A stretch of 45,427 nt of DNA from assembly GCA_002104895.1 (NCBI GenBank), contig MCFG01000018.1, forward strand, positions 302,501 to 347,927, read 5' to 3'. Position numbers and translations under genes: made by a program. This DNA is from Anaeromyces robustus. Taxonomy: Eukaryota; Neocallimastigomycota; Neocallimastigomycetes; Neocallimastigales; Neocallimastigaceae. Numbering within the stretch: the first letter of the stretch is position 1; the number at the start of each line of letters is the position of its first letter. The notes under the pieces were generated by a model, which ran no database searches, was not told the DNA's origin, and was given only the letters and a program-made list of their open reading frames with translations. Below, piece by piece: positions 1-19,997 of the stretch.

Positions 1-42
1 TTTACTATTCTTTTTATCTATATTATTTTATATTTTATCTAT

Positions 43-131
43 ATTTCTTATGCACTTTAATGCTTTAAATACATACATATATATATATATAATTTAATAG
101 TTATTTCTTATGCATCTTAATGCTTTAAATA
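43..131. repeat. Two-copy 29-bp direct repeat
   Basis: The stretch at 43-71 recurs at 103-131 with two substitutions (core TTATGCA then TTAATGCTTTAAATA), 60 bp apart. The core contains less A/T-biased bases than its surroundings, so the match is unlikely to be pure composition. No function is visible. Confidence 0.55.
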
Positions 132-215
132 TAATAAAAGTAATTTAATATTTATTTTTTATAATTATTTTGTCCATTTTTTATAGTATTACTGTAATAT
201 ATAATATTCGTTATC

Positions 216-246
<31 letters not shown>

Positions 247-1375
247 ATTAAAAACAAATCCGCTAATATTTCATAATTGATTGTATATTCCTTTTTTTAT
301 ACAAGTAAAGTTATTAAGAATTATATAAATAATTAATTAATAATTAGTTAATATAAAAATGGAAGTTTTGGTTTGGAGTAACATTATTAATGTTTCCTTT
401 TTAATATTTAAATTTTTTTTGTTTGTATTTTTTTATTTTATTTTATTTTATTTTTTTTTTGTTATAATTTTAATAAAATATATATAGAATATATATATAT
501 ATAGAAATAAAATAAAATAAAAAAAATAAAAAAAAAAAAAAAAATACAGTTATTATGGAATATGCAAAATGTAATAAATAAGGAAAGAAAATGATTAAAT
601 GATTAAATGATTAAATGATTAAATATAAATAATATAATTTATTGAAATTACAGTTTATTTCATGGTATAATAAAAGAATTATGAAATAAGATTTTTATTC
701 AATAATTGATTGATTTATAAAATGATTACTTTCCATTTTCATTTTCGATAGTCATCATTTAAAATTAATAAAATTCAATTTATTTTTTTATATTTTTATT
801 TTTATTTTTATTTTTATTTTTTTTATTATTTAATAATATTTTTTTCATTGATGATAAATTGTGCATATTAACAGGGATTACCATAATTATACATATTGAT
901 TTTTTTTTTGTTTGATTTTGATTTTGATTTTGATAATTTTGATTATTTTATTTTATTTTATTTTTTTATAATTTAAACAGTAAGCTTTTAATTATTGATT
1001 TTTTTTATTATTAATTTATACTATATTTATGGGATTTTAAAATAAACTAAAATATATATATGAAATTTGTTAAGAGTAAATTATATAATATATATTTATT
1101 TTATATGTATTAATTAAGAGTAAAATTTATAATTCTATAATGATTAATTAATTATTTATTAGTAATTATGTAATTGTTGTCATTAAATGATAATTGCCAA
1201 TATAAAATTATAATTAGTGATTGTTATATAAATATTTTGTTTAGCTATATTTTTTTTTTTTTCAATTATGAAATTTTAATTATTTTATATTATAACAATT
1301 TTTTTTTGTAAATTTCAATAAAAACTGTATAGATTATCAAAATTATCAAAATAATTATAAATATACTTTTTTTTT

Positions 1376-1408
<33 letters not shown>

Positions 1409-2674
1409 ATATAATTTGGTAAATTTTAAAATTTTATCGATATTTTATGATATAAAAAAATATTTTTTTTTAATTTAAGGTTTTTAAATAAACAATAAAA
1501 GAATTTTTTTTTTTTAGTTTATTATATGGTAAAGTAAAATTGAATAGAACAAGAATTGTAAAATTATAATAATTAAGTTACTTTATGTAAAATTGATATA
1601 TCTCTCTTTTTTTTTAAAAAGTATCAGTATAATAATAATAATTAGAATTTAAATATGAGAATCAATTTAAAATCCAAGAAACAATATATTGACAATATAT
1701 ATTAAAGTAAAATTAGAAAAATTTAAAATAATTTTTTAAAAACAAAAAAAAAAAGAAAAAGAAAAAAAAAAACAAGAACCGAAGAAAAAATAAAATAAAA
1801 TAAAATAAAATAAAAATTCTAATTTTAAATATAAAAGCAAAAATAAAAATAAAAATAAAAATAAATTTAAAGAAAAAAAAAAAACTTCATTTTAAAATAT
1901 TTTATAATTTAAATTCCTCAAAAAAAATTTTTTTTTTATTTTATTAAACTTAAAAAATTTATATAATTCTAATTTTTTTTTTATTTTATTTTTTTAAATG
2001 TTGTAACATATATATACGTTTATAAAAGAATAAAAAAAAAAAGAGAGAGAGAAAAAAAAAAATAAAGAAAAAGAAACTTTTTTGATTTTTTATCTGGTGA
2101 TAATTCATATATATATTTTTAAATATTTATAAATTTTAACTTTTTATTTATTTATATATATAAATATCTACAATTAAAAATGTTTACAATTGAAACAATT
2201 TGATTTGTGTTAAAATTGTTAATTTATAAATATTTTTATTTATTTTATTTATAATAACGCCATCTTTTTAATATGAAAAATATAATCATTGTAAAAAAAA
2301 AAACTACTTTAATAAACATTATTAAAGAATTGTATTCTATATAGTCTTCACTAATTAATTAATAATAATAATATTAAAGACTAATAATAATTTTAAAAAA
2401 TTTTTTTTAAATACAATGGAAAAAAAAAAGTATTTAAACTATAATAAAAAAAATAAAAGTAAGAAAGTTATTATAAAGGCACAAAAAAAAAAAAAGTAAA
2501 GGAAAATAAAATAATACTTTTTATTTAATAATAAAAATATATCGAAAACTTTTTTTATAATAAGATTTTATTTAATTTATTGTTCAATATTCATTATTCA
2601 TTATTAATTTTTAATATTAATATATTTTATTTCTTATTTTTATTTATTTAGTTATTTTCATTATATTTCATTAT

Positions 2675-2778
2675 ACTTCTTTTTAAAAAATTTGTATATA
2701 AATTTAAAAGTTTTTAAAAAAAATATATATTAAAAAAAAAAACTTTTAAATTTATATACAAATTTTTTAAAAAGAAGT
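2675..2778. repeat. Perfect inverted repeat, 41-bp arms, 22-nt loop
   Basis: Arm 2675-2715 is the exact reverse complement of 2738-2778, with the A/T spacer 2716-2737 between. The arms are mixed sequence (ACTTCT, then TTTGTATATAAATTT), not a simple repeat, so the fold is specific. It could be a tiny foldback/MITE-like element, a transcript hairpin or an inverted duplication. No coding sequence is inside. Confidence 0.85.
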
Positions 2779-3306
2779 TTAAAAAAAAAAAATTAATAAA
2801 ATTAGCATACATATAAATTAAACTTTAATTAAGAAAAAATTTTTTATTTGAAAACTTTAATTTTTTTTTTTTTATTTTATTTTATTATTTCTTTTAATAA
2901 TAATATTTGGTTATTATTATTAATTGATAATTTTATTTATATTTATTTTTAAACCTTTATGAAACAAAAAAAATAATAATAAATATTCAATTTTGATAAT
3001 AAATAAATATATAAATAAAAAATAAATAAATAATAAATATAATAAAAAATTAATTAATAATAATGTAATTTTTTAATAATTAATAATTATATAGAATATG
3101 GTATATGTTATAATAATAATATTTGATTAAACTTATCAAAAAAAAAAAAAAACATTTTTAATAAATTAATCATATATATATACAAAAATAAAGAAAAAGA
3201 AACATAAAATAAATATAAATCTCAATATAACTCTATGAAAGGTTGTGATATTATTGAATTATATAATATAAATTAATATATACAAAGAATGGTAGAAGTA
3301 TTATTC

Positions 3307-3346
<40 letters not shown>

Positions 3347-4841
3347 GATATAAAAATAAAAAAATTAAAGAAATAACTATTAAAAAAACAATAAACAGTA
3401 AGTAGATAAATAGATAAATAAAAATAGTTAAAAAAATTATATATAATATATAATATAATATATATGCGAATATCGAATGAATGAAATCAATGTAAAAAAA
3501 AAATATAACATCATTTTATATAGTAAATCACATTACAATTACATCATTGAAATTAAGATTATTAGATCATTAAAACTATTTCAATTCATCATTTTTTTTT
3601 TTTTTTTTTTTTAGTTAATATGCAATGTTTTTTTTTTATAAAATTATTTTATTTTAATTTTATTTTTTTTATATTTTATTTTTAGTTTTTAAACTATTAA
3701 TAAATATATATTTTTTTATGTTAAATTATTATTGGTTAATTTTAATACTTAATAATTATTAATTGTGAATAAAAAGTTAAAAAATATATAAACATAATTT
3801 TATATAATAAAGAATATTATAATATATTATATTATAAGAATATAATTGGAATATACTTTTTTTTATATTAACTTTATTACTCATTTTTAATTTTTTTTTT
3901 TTTTTTTTTTTGATTCTAGAAACATTTTTTTTTTGTTAATATTTATGTTTTTTTTTTTTTCTTTTCTTTTTTGATTTATCTATATTTATATATATTTAAA
4001 TTTATAAAGTTTAAAAAGTATAATTAAACTTTTATTATAAAAATTGTACAATTTTTACTTTATAGAAAAAAAAAATTTTGATATAAAAAGATTTATTAAT
4101 AATAAATAAATACCAAAAAAATAAAAAAAAAATTAAAAAAAAATAAAAACAGTTTTATTTTTATTATTAACTAAATTTTTTATTTTCGTTATAGAAACAT
4201 AAATTCATAAATTGTATTTTAATATATCTAAAAATGTAATGATAAAAAAAAAAGTTAATATTGTTTCGGATTTCTTTATTTAAATCTTTATTATATATGT
4301 TTTGTATTTAATTTTTTATTTTATTTTATATTCTATTATTTTCAATCTAATCTTCGTTTTCTTTAATTTATTAATTATTCATTTAAAAATAATTCTATAA
4401 ATAAAACAAAATATATATAAATATGTATGTATCTATTATTTGTCATACTTTATTTTTTTTAATATATCAATGATTAATTTTATTTTTTTTCAGTTTTATA
4501 TATATAGAGATATTCTAGAACTCGGTATTAAATAAAATATAATATAATTCTCCATTTTTTTTTTATATTTATTCTTATTTTATACTACGTATTTTTTTTT
4601 TTTTTAATCTAATTAAATTAAAAATAAAATTTCTATTAAAGACAATGAAAAAATAACTATAGAGTGGATTCTTTTTTTTTTTTTTTTTTTTTTACATATT
4701 TTGGGTTTTGTATGGAGGATAAAACTTTTTTTTTTTTTTTTTAATCAATGAGTCAAAAAATTAAACTATTTAAACATTTTATATATATAAATATATTATT
4801 ATTATTTTATCTATATAATCAAAAAAAAAAAAAAAAGAGTA

Positions 4842-4875
<34 letters not shown>

Positions 4876-4965
4876 AATATAACATAAATAGTAGTTTCAA
4901 TATATTATATTTTTTAAAAGTGAAAAATAATAATAGAGAAAGGTATTTATAAAAATATAAATTAT

Positions 4966-4967
<2 letters not shown>

Positions 4968-5028
<61 letters not shown>
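4968..5028. repeat. TAA/TTA microsatellite palindrome
   Basis: About ten TAA units run directly into about ten TTA units with the centre near 4998, giving a self-complementary stretch of about 60 bp. It is low complexity and probably arose by slippage or inversion of an AAT array. Confidence 0.7.
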
Positions 5029-6587
5029 ATTATTAACTAATTATTGTTTATAAATTCTTATTATTAATTATTAACTAATTATTATTTATATTATAATTAT
5101 CTTATTGTTAATTATTAATGATAATAATTATTTAGTTAACTATTTATATTATTTTATTATTTATTATTGATATGATTTATCTAATTATTTATTTACTTCC
5201 AGTTATTGACTTACTTTAATTATTTAGTTATTTAATTATCTATTTATTCTTTTAAATCAGTTTTTTTTTTTTTTATGTTAAGTAATAACAATATATGATT
5301 TTCTTTTTTTTTTTTTTTTATTAGTATAATTAAGAAAAAATTCATATATAAAATTCATATATATAAAAATTTTATTACATAAATCTATGCTAATTTACAT
5401 ATTTTATATAAATTTATGTATTTCACAGATAATGTTAAAATAGGTTACAATTACGGTATGGGTGGATATAATGATGTAACACAGGTTTAATTATGTAGAA
5501 AGAATTTTCACTTTGTAGAAAGAATTTTTTTTTCATTTAATAATATTAAATTATTAAAATACATTTAATAATTTAATATTATTATAAAAAAAAAAGTAAA
5601 TTTAAAATCTATAGCCAATATTAAATTGAAAGTTAAAATTTGGAACAGCTTTATATAAAAAGTAATTCCGAGTATTGAAAAATATTTTTAATACTCTATG
5701 CTTATTTATGAAAAAAAAAAAAAAAAAAACATTGCTATGTTTTGTTTTGTTTTGTTTTGTTTTATTTTTGTTTTTTACCAAATAAATGAATGCTTCTAAA
5801 TAGAATAGAACAAAAGAATATAGCATAAAACTTTTATTTTGAACACTAATAAAAAAAATACATTAAATGTAATATGTTTACCCAAGCAGCGTACTTTTAA
5901 TAATATTAGAAATAATAACAATAATTTAATTCATTATATAATATATATTTACTTATTTACACACACATAATATATATATTTTAAATAATATTAAAAAGTT
6001 TATTAAACTATTCAAAATTATTAATTCTCATTTATATTTTGTTTTGTTTTGTTTTTTATTTATTTATTATTATTATTATTACTTTTTTTTTTAATAATTA
6101 ATAATACTTGAAATTGAAAAGGCAAATATTTATATTTATAATTATATTAAATAATAAATAATATTCAAAGCAAATAATTTTTCAAAAAAAATAATTTTCA
6201 AAAGTATCGTTATTTAATACTCTTTTTTTTTTTTTTAGCATTTATATTATTATTACAAATTCCACTTATCAAAATTAATTGTAAAAATAACTAGGAGAAA
6301 AAAAATGAAATATGATAATTAATAATTAAAAATCTGATATTTTAACGATTAATATAGTATTTTCTAGTTGATTTTTGTATTTATAATACATTATTATTTC
6401 TATTTTTTAATATTAAAATTTTAATAATAAACTTAAAATAAAAATCAATCAAACTTTTAATAATAAACTATGATTATTATTGTTTTTTTTTAAACATAAA
6501 GAATGGTCAATAATTAATTAAAAATAAATTAAAAAATTTATGATCACAATTAAAAATGTAAATAATTTACTAAAAAAAAAAAAAAAA

Positions 6588-6745
6588 TTCTATGCACTTT
6601 GAATATTGATAATTATTATGTCCAAATATAAAAAAAATCGATGCGCTTTGAATATTTATAATTTTATGTCCAAAAAAAAAAAAAAAAAAGAAAAAAAAAT
6701 TTCGATGCATTTTATATATTTATAATTATTACGTACAAAAATGAT
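6588..6745 (+). promoter_or_regulatory. Three-copy upstream element of ankyrin gene A
   Basis: Three imperfect copies of a motif near CGATGCRCTTTGAATATT, followed by TATAATTATTATGTCCAAA, start at about 6588, 6639 and 6702, roughly 50-65 bp apart and 425-580 bp before the ATG. The same array precedes genes B and C. Its repetition and its conservation inside otherwise drifting A/T sequence suggest a regulatory or structural role. That is inference only. Confidence 0.45.
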
Positions 6746-6892
6746 AAAATAAATTTTTTTTTTTTCTTCTTTTCTTTCTTTCTTTTTTTTTTAAAAAAAA
6801 AATAATAATAATTATAATCATTCTCATTGTATTATTAAAGCTAAAAAATTTTTTTTTTTTACAAAAAAAATTTTAATTATCTTCTCAACTTG

Positions 6893-7029
6893 TTTTATTA
6901 TTAATTCATAGCTATAATAATAAAACAAAGAAACTAAAATAATACATATTCGTTTTTTAGTTTTATTATTAATTCATAACTAGAATAATAAAACAAAAAA
7001 AAACTAAAATAATACATATTCGTCTTTTA
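6893..7029 (+). repeat. Tandem duplication of a 68-bp block upstream of gene A
   Basis: 6893-6960 (TTTTATTATTAATTCATA to CATATTCGTTTTTTA) is repeated at 6961-7029 with a few changes. Units B (about 20215-20285) and C (about 27115-27185) carry only one copy, so the duplication is specific to unit A. Confidence 0.75.
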
Positions 7030-7052
7030 TTCTAATTATTGATATTTTATTA

Positions 7053-7092
<40 letters not shown>

Positions 7093-7167
7093 TCAAAATC
7101 AATATTTACTTTTTTTTTTTCATTTTCTATTATAAGAACATATAAATAAAATTTTCTGAAAAAAAAA

Positions 7168-13557
<6,390 letters not shown>

Positions 13558-13710
13558 GAAATATTATTAGATTTTACATACAATGAATATTATTTAAAAA
13601 AATAATTTGAAATATTATTAGATTTTACATACAATGAACATTATTTAAAAAAATAATTTGAAATATTATTAGATTTTACATACAATGAACAATATTTAAA
13701 AAAAAAATTA
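13558..13710. repeat. Three tandem copies of a 51-bp block
   Basis: GAAATATTATTAGATTTTAC followed by ATACAATGAA repeats at 13558, 13609 and 13660 (period 51), directly before the retroelement 3' end. Units B (about 14482-14532) and C (about 22383-22430) have essentially one copy in inverse orientation. Expansion at the 5' junction of an insertion could reflect target-primed integration or later slippage. Confidence 0.8.
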
Positions 13711-14340
13711 GAAAAATGGAAATAGGTATGAAAATAGTAATTGGAATAGAAAAATTAATAGTATAAGTAATATAGATATTTTAGGTAATAGAAAAATAGT
13801 TAATAGGTATCGAATTTATATTTTTTTAATTGGTGGAAGAGAATATGGTTTTAGTGATAGAATTAACAATTGTCCATACAAAAAGGAATGGGAATGTTTG
13901 TTTAAGTGTCAGACTGAATCTGGTACTTATTCAAAATCTCCATTCTTGTTGCGATCTGCGGCTCTAAATGATATCATGTCTGTTATCTGTAAAAGACAAC
14001 CTCTATTGTTCAATAAATTCAAAACCAACCTCTCCAAGGAACATCAATGCTGATATCACAGTAGGACAGCCTAGTAAGGCAAATGCCAATCCTATTACCA
14101 ATCCAAGTGGAATAGGATAGACCAATTTTACTTTAATTCTATATGTAGAATTAAGGGCTAGTATGGATTTATTGTTTTTACGTATTATTATACGACTTTA
14201 TATATACCCTCCAGTATTATTCATTACTATTTATAATGTTTAACTGGTTTTCTATTTTTTTTTATTATGTGTTTTTTTATGATTCATGTATATTAATGTT
14301 TAATCTCAATAAAGTACGATTGTGTATTAAAAAAAAAAAA
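13709..14340 (+). mobile_element. 5'-truncated polyadenylated retroelement 3' end (LINE-like), copy A
   Basis: A frame open from 13712 to a TGA at 14051-14053 (113 codons) lacks a start. Its tail reads ...GREYGFSDRINNCPYKKEWE... and ends SKEHQC. About 280 bp of 3' UTR follows, with AATAAA at 14308-14313 and a 12-A tail at 14329-14340. GC is clearly higher than in flanking DNA. An open frame truncated at its 5' end, a polyA signal and a polyA tail are typical of non-LTR retroposition; the protein tail itself is not one I recognise. A second copy lies at 21890-22382. It may belong to the same family as the LINE at the right edge, but the two pieces do not overlap, so this cannot be tested here. 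Confidence 0.6.
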
Positions 14341-14454
14341 TTATTATTACATTCTATTAATATATTATATCTACAGTCAGTAATGATTATAAATAAATAA
14401 TCGGCTTATATTATCTACTGTAATATATAAATATATTCTATAGTTGTATATTAT

Positions 14455-14485
14455 TATTACAAATAATTATATAATATTTCAAATT
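14455..14485. other. Inversion junction between units A and B
   Basis: Up to about 14459 the sequence follows the junction seen between units C and B (ends TAGTTGTATATTATTATT). From about 14461 it continues instead as the reverse complement of the block that precedes the retroelement (AAATTATTTTTTTAAATAATG at 14482). Unit B therefore lacks the retroelement end, and A and B meet tail-to-tail. Confidence 0.7.
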
Positions 14486-14905
14486 ATTTTTTTAAATAAT
14501 GTTCATTGTATGTAAAATCTAATAATATTTCAAAAAAAAAAAAAAAATTTTTTTAATTCAATAATATTAATATTAATAGTATATATTAAATGTTTATTTT
14601 TATTTTTTTATTTAAAAATATTTTTTATTTTAGAGAGATATTATATATATTCATAAAAACTTAAGAAGTGAATTAGCAATATTTATTATTGATAATTCCA
14701 AATATAAAGGTATAAATATATATAAACAAAAAAAAAAGTAAAATAAAAAAAAAAATTGTTTTGTTTTTTTTTTTTTTTTCAAAATTTAATAGTATTAACA
14801 AGATTATTATTGTTATTATTATCAATATTTATTTGATAATTCTAAATAGATAAAAGATATAAAAGTATAAAACAAACAAACAAAAATAAAAGTAAAATCA
14901 AAATC

Positions 14906-14938
<33 letters not shown>

Positions 14939-15010
14939 GTTATATCTTTTTTTTTTTTTTTTTTTTTTTCAAAATTTAAATTTAATAATAATATTAACCT
15001 TGTTCATATT

Positions 15011-15033
15011 ACTGTTATTATTATTATTATTAC

Positions 15034-15090
<57 letters not shown>

Positions 15091-15117
15091 TATTACTATT
15101 ATTATTATTATTATTAC

Positions 15118-15192
<75 letters not shown>

Positions 15193-15222
15193 TATTATTA
15201 TTATTACTATTATTATTATTAC

Positions 15223-15277
<55 letters not shown>

Positions 15278-15279
15278 TT
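15011..15279. repeat. Interrupted ATT array downstream of gene B
   Basis: ATT (AAT on the other strand) for about 270 bp with about ten single-base ACT interruptions. Same position relative to the gene as the perfect array after gene A. Confidence 0.9.
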
Positions 15280-16806
15280 AAATGTTTTTTTTTATTATTT
15301 TATTTAAAGATACTATAATATATATAATATATATAAAGACTTAAAGTAAAAGAAAAAGAAAAAAATTTTTTTTCTTATCCTATTTATTTTGTTCCTTTTT
15401 TTATTTTATCATTCTTAAGTAGTTCTTTTGCTATTTTAATTTTATTTTTTTTACAAGAATATAATAAAGGAGTTTCACCATTAGGCATTTTAAATCTAAT
15501 ATCAGCATTATTTTCAATTAAAAGTTTAATGAGTTCAAGATTCTCTTGTTCAATAGCATACATCAATGGAACTTTATTTTCCTTATCTAATTGATTAGGA
15601 TTACCTCCATTTGAAAGAACAATTTTAATAATGTTCAATAAATTATCTTGAGAAGAAGAAGAAGAATTCATTTTTATTAAAGAAAATAATAAATTATTTC
15701 CATTTCCATCATTATCATCATTAATAATTTCATTGATATTAAAATCTTTTGCTTTTGAAAGAATAGGTACACCATCTATAATATGATTATATTTAATTAA
15801 ATACTGTAATGGAGTTAATCCATCTGGAGGATAGGTTTGATTCATTTTCATATATGGTAATAATAATTCTAATATTTCTAAATATTCTTTTGACAAATTT
15901 TTAAATGTAAAGGAAATAGCTGTTTCACCTTTATTATCAGGAATAGTAATGTCGGCTTTATTTTTTATTAATAATTTAGCACTTTTAAATTTTTTTATTT
16001 TTAAGAGAAAATAATAATGGAGTGGAACCATCATTACATAATTCATTAATATCAAATTCATTTTCAATAAGTATATGAAGTAATTCTTCATTTTCATTTT
16101 TACATGCCAAATATATTTCATTAAAATTATCTAGATTCACTTCTTCTTCTTCTTTTCCATTATAAATATTTTCTTTTTCTTTTTCTTTTTCTTTTTCAAT
16201 ATTAATATTTTCATTAATACTATTTTTATTATTAATATTTAAATTTTTATTTTCAAAGTTGGTATTTTCATTTTCAATATTTTCATTTATATATGTATTA
16301 TTACTATAACTACTACTACTATTAATATTAATATTAATATTATTATTATTATTACTATTATTATTATTACTATTGTTATTATTATTATTGTTTTTAGCAT
16401 TATCAATACTATTAGTATTAGTACTATCAGAACAAGAGTAATATACTGATTCATTATCAAGATCATTTTCTGATAATAAATTATCATTATTATCAAAACT
16501 ATTTTCTGATAATAATTTATCATCATAATCATCATAATCATCATTAAAGGAACTATCTGATGATAATATCAAATCATCATTATCATCATCATCATCATAA
16601 TCATTATTATTAATAATAATACTTTTAGAAAATTTATTAGAAATTTTTCCTGTTTGAAGATAATTACTAATATTATTAAAATTATCTTTAATATTTTTTG
16701 AGTTATTTTTATCCTTTTCATTATTTTCATCATTAGAATAATAAGGATCATGATTATATTCATTATAATTTTCTGTATAAGGAATATTATATTTGTAATA
16801 ATCATA

Positions 16807-17013
<207 letters not shown>

Positions 17014-19848
17014 GAATTATTTGCAAATGAATTAATAACATCTTTTATCTTTTGATAATTCAATTTATAATCTTCTTTTTCACTTTTTATCAATTTTGAT
17101 AATTCCTTGGATATTTCATAATACTTATTATCAATAGTTTCATTAAGTAATTCATAATTATTATTTTTTTTCATATTTTTCTATATATTTTTTTAATAAT
17201 TTTTTCGTCATATCTATTTTTTTCAATTTAAGTGAATATTCTAATGGATTCAAGCCTTCACTATTAGTCTTTTCAAAATCAATTTTTCCACTTTCAAGAA
17301 ATATATTAAAATAATCTTCTTTTTCTTTTTCCATGGTATGAAATAAACAATAATTATTATTTTCATCTACTTCATCGACTTTACCTTGATAATTATTTAA
17401 AATACTTTTTGATAAATCAAAATAATTTTTACAAACTGAATAAATTAATGGTAATGTAATATTTTTATTTTTATTATTTTCATGAATGGAAATACCACAT
17501 TTAATAATTGCTTTAATAAAAGAATTATTATTAATAATTTTATCTAATAATTTTTTAAATTGTTTTATTCCAAAATAAATATTAGGTATTAAGATCTCAT
17601 AAACTTTATCATTTTCAACATGTTGATCTAATAAAAAATTTAAAATATTAATTAAATCGTTATTATTATTCTTTTTATAATATTCATTAAATTGAGTACT
17701 GGATAATAATTCAATTATAGGTTTTATTTTCTTTTTATTATTTTTATTCTTTTCATTAATAGCAATCATAATAGGAGTGTAACCATCTTTATTTTTTATA
17801 TATATATTTTTCTCAGTAATTAACTTTGGAATAACTTTATTTAAATTATTTTCACAAGCAATATGAAGTGCAGTAGATTGGTTTTTATTAACTAAATCTT
17901 TATTAGCGCCCTTTTTAATAAGTAAATCAATATGCTTAGATAAATCTTCATATTTCATTAATGCCATTATTAATGGAGAATTACCGTCATTATTAACAAT
18001 GTTAATATCTAAGTTATATTTACTGGATAACAAGGATTTAATACATTCATAATTTTTATTATTTATAGCAATCATTAAAGGAGTGTAACCATCTTTATTT
18101 TTCATATTTATATTTTTCTCAGTAATTAACTTTGGAATAACTTCATTTAAATTATTTTCACAAGCAATATGAAGTGCAGTAGATTGGTTTTTATTAACTA
18201 AATCTTTATTAGCACCTTTTTTAATAAATAAGTCAATGAATTTAAATAAATATTTAAAATTAATGATTGTATTAATTAGTGGCGTATTACCATTTTTATC
18301 TACCGTATTTATATCTAAATTATATTTACTGGATAACAAAGATTTAATACATTTATAATTTTTTTCGTTTATGGTAATCATTAAAGGAGTGTAGCCATTT
18401 TTGTTTTTCATATTTATATTTTTATCAGTAATTAATTTAGGAATGATTTCATGTATATTATTTTTACAAGCAACATGTAGTGCAGTATCATTGATTTTAT
18501 TTGCTTTATTTTTATCAGCTCCTTTTTCAATAAGTAAATCAATGAATTTAAGTAAATTCGTCTTATCTAATATATCACTCATTGTATTAATTAATGAAGT
18601 ATCACCATCTTTATCAACAGTATTAACATTAATTTTATAATTACTAGATAATAATTTCTTAGCACATTCATAGTTTCTTTTAATAACAGTCAACATTAAA
18701 GGAGTGCTACCATTTTCATCTTTCATATCAATATTTTTTTCAGTAATTAATTTTGGAATAATTTCATAATTGTTAAGCAAACAAGCAATATGAAGGGCAG
18801 TGAAACCCTTATTATTAGTTATATTCTTATCCGGATTATATTTTATTAATAAATCAATTAACTTTGTACCAGAAGTTTGAAGTTGACTAGCAACCATTAA
18901 AGGAGTATTTGATTCCATATTTTTAATATTAATAAGATTTTTATGAGTATCTAAAATATTTTTAATTTTTTCAAGATTTTTTCTTTAATGAATTGAAATA
19001 AATCTTTGTCGTCAATCTCTATAATATCCTTTAGGTCATCTAGTATTTTTGGTTTAGGGTTTATTAAAAAAAAGAATTTAATGTCATCTAGAATCTCTGT
19101 ACAGTTTAAATTAAGGGCAGTACGTTTTAAATTTTTAAAAAATATAGATTGATAAAATTCTTTTTCATTGTATAAACATTTATCTATGAAACATTTTATT
19201 ATTTCTAAAGAATTATTATTACACAATACTATATTTTTATAACTTTCTGAACTTAAATTATCAATAATTTTTCTTATGGATGTAAACTTTTGAATTTCAA
19301 CGAAACATATATCAAAAATAAGTATTAAAATATCCAGATGAACTTGTGAAGAATTTCTTAAAATTTTATATACTAATATATCAATTACACTATTTTTTAC
19401 TTTAGTAGGTATATAAGGATATTCATAATTTAGTTTTTTATTTATATCAATATTATTCTGTATTAAAAGAATTAAACCATTTTTAATATTAGTTTGTTTA
19501 ATTTCTAATAAATATAAAAGTAAATTATATTCATAGTTTTCATAAGTTATTATACCATTTATATTAAATCCATATTTAATAAATAATTCAAAAATTTCAT
19601 AAAGTTCATTTTTCAAAAGATACATTAAATAACAAGTATATATTTCGGAATAACTATCGTCTTTTTGATATTGACTAAGTAAAAGGTCAATCATATTATA
19701 TGAAATATCATTATTAATACATAAAAATATTAAGTAAAAGTCTTTATTATATTCATTGTCAAAACTTTTAAGTATTTCAATTATATCTGTTTTACTTTTA
19801 TTATTTATTTCTTCCTGTAAATTTAGGATTTTATGTAAAACGATAGTT

Positions 19849-19997
19849 CTTTTTTTTATTTATATTATTATTATATTTATTATATGGATTAATAAAGAAA
19901 AAGATATTTTTTTGAAAAAAGATATTAATAAAAGGTTTAATGAATTTATTCTTTTTATTTATTATACTAAAATATAATATTATATTATGAAGCTTAC
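19849..19997 (-). other. Phase-2 intron of ankyrin pseudogene B
   Basis: Donor AG|GTAAGC and acceptor AAAAAG|AACTATCG, 149 nt. The acceptor is AAG rather than the TAG used in copy A. Length and phase are conserved with the other copies. Confidence 0.65.

Larger units (their letters stand above)
1..5585. other. AT-rich intergenic region without a convincing gene
   Basis: Nearly pure A/T with many A or T homopolymers, short TAAA/TTTA runs and TA dinucleotides. Every frame is broken by stops. Local structures are a 29-bp direct repeat near the left edge, a 41-bp-arm hairpin at 2675-2778 and a TAA/TTA palindrome near 5000, each listed separately. One short less AT-rich stretch (5416-5490) could be the last exon of a decayed gene and is described under findings. 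Confidence 0.75.

Noticed and set aside
5602-5826. 74-aa open frame on the - strand upstream of gene A
   Set aside because: Lys/Asn/Phe runs from A/T tracts; the equivalent regions in units B and C do not keep it open.
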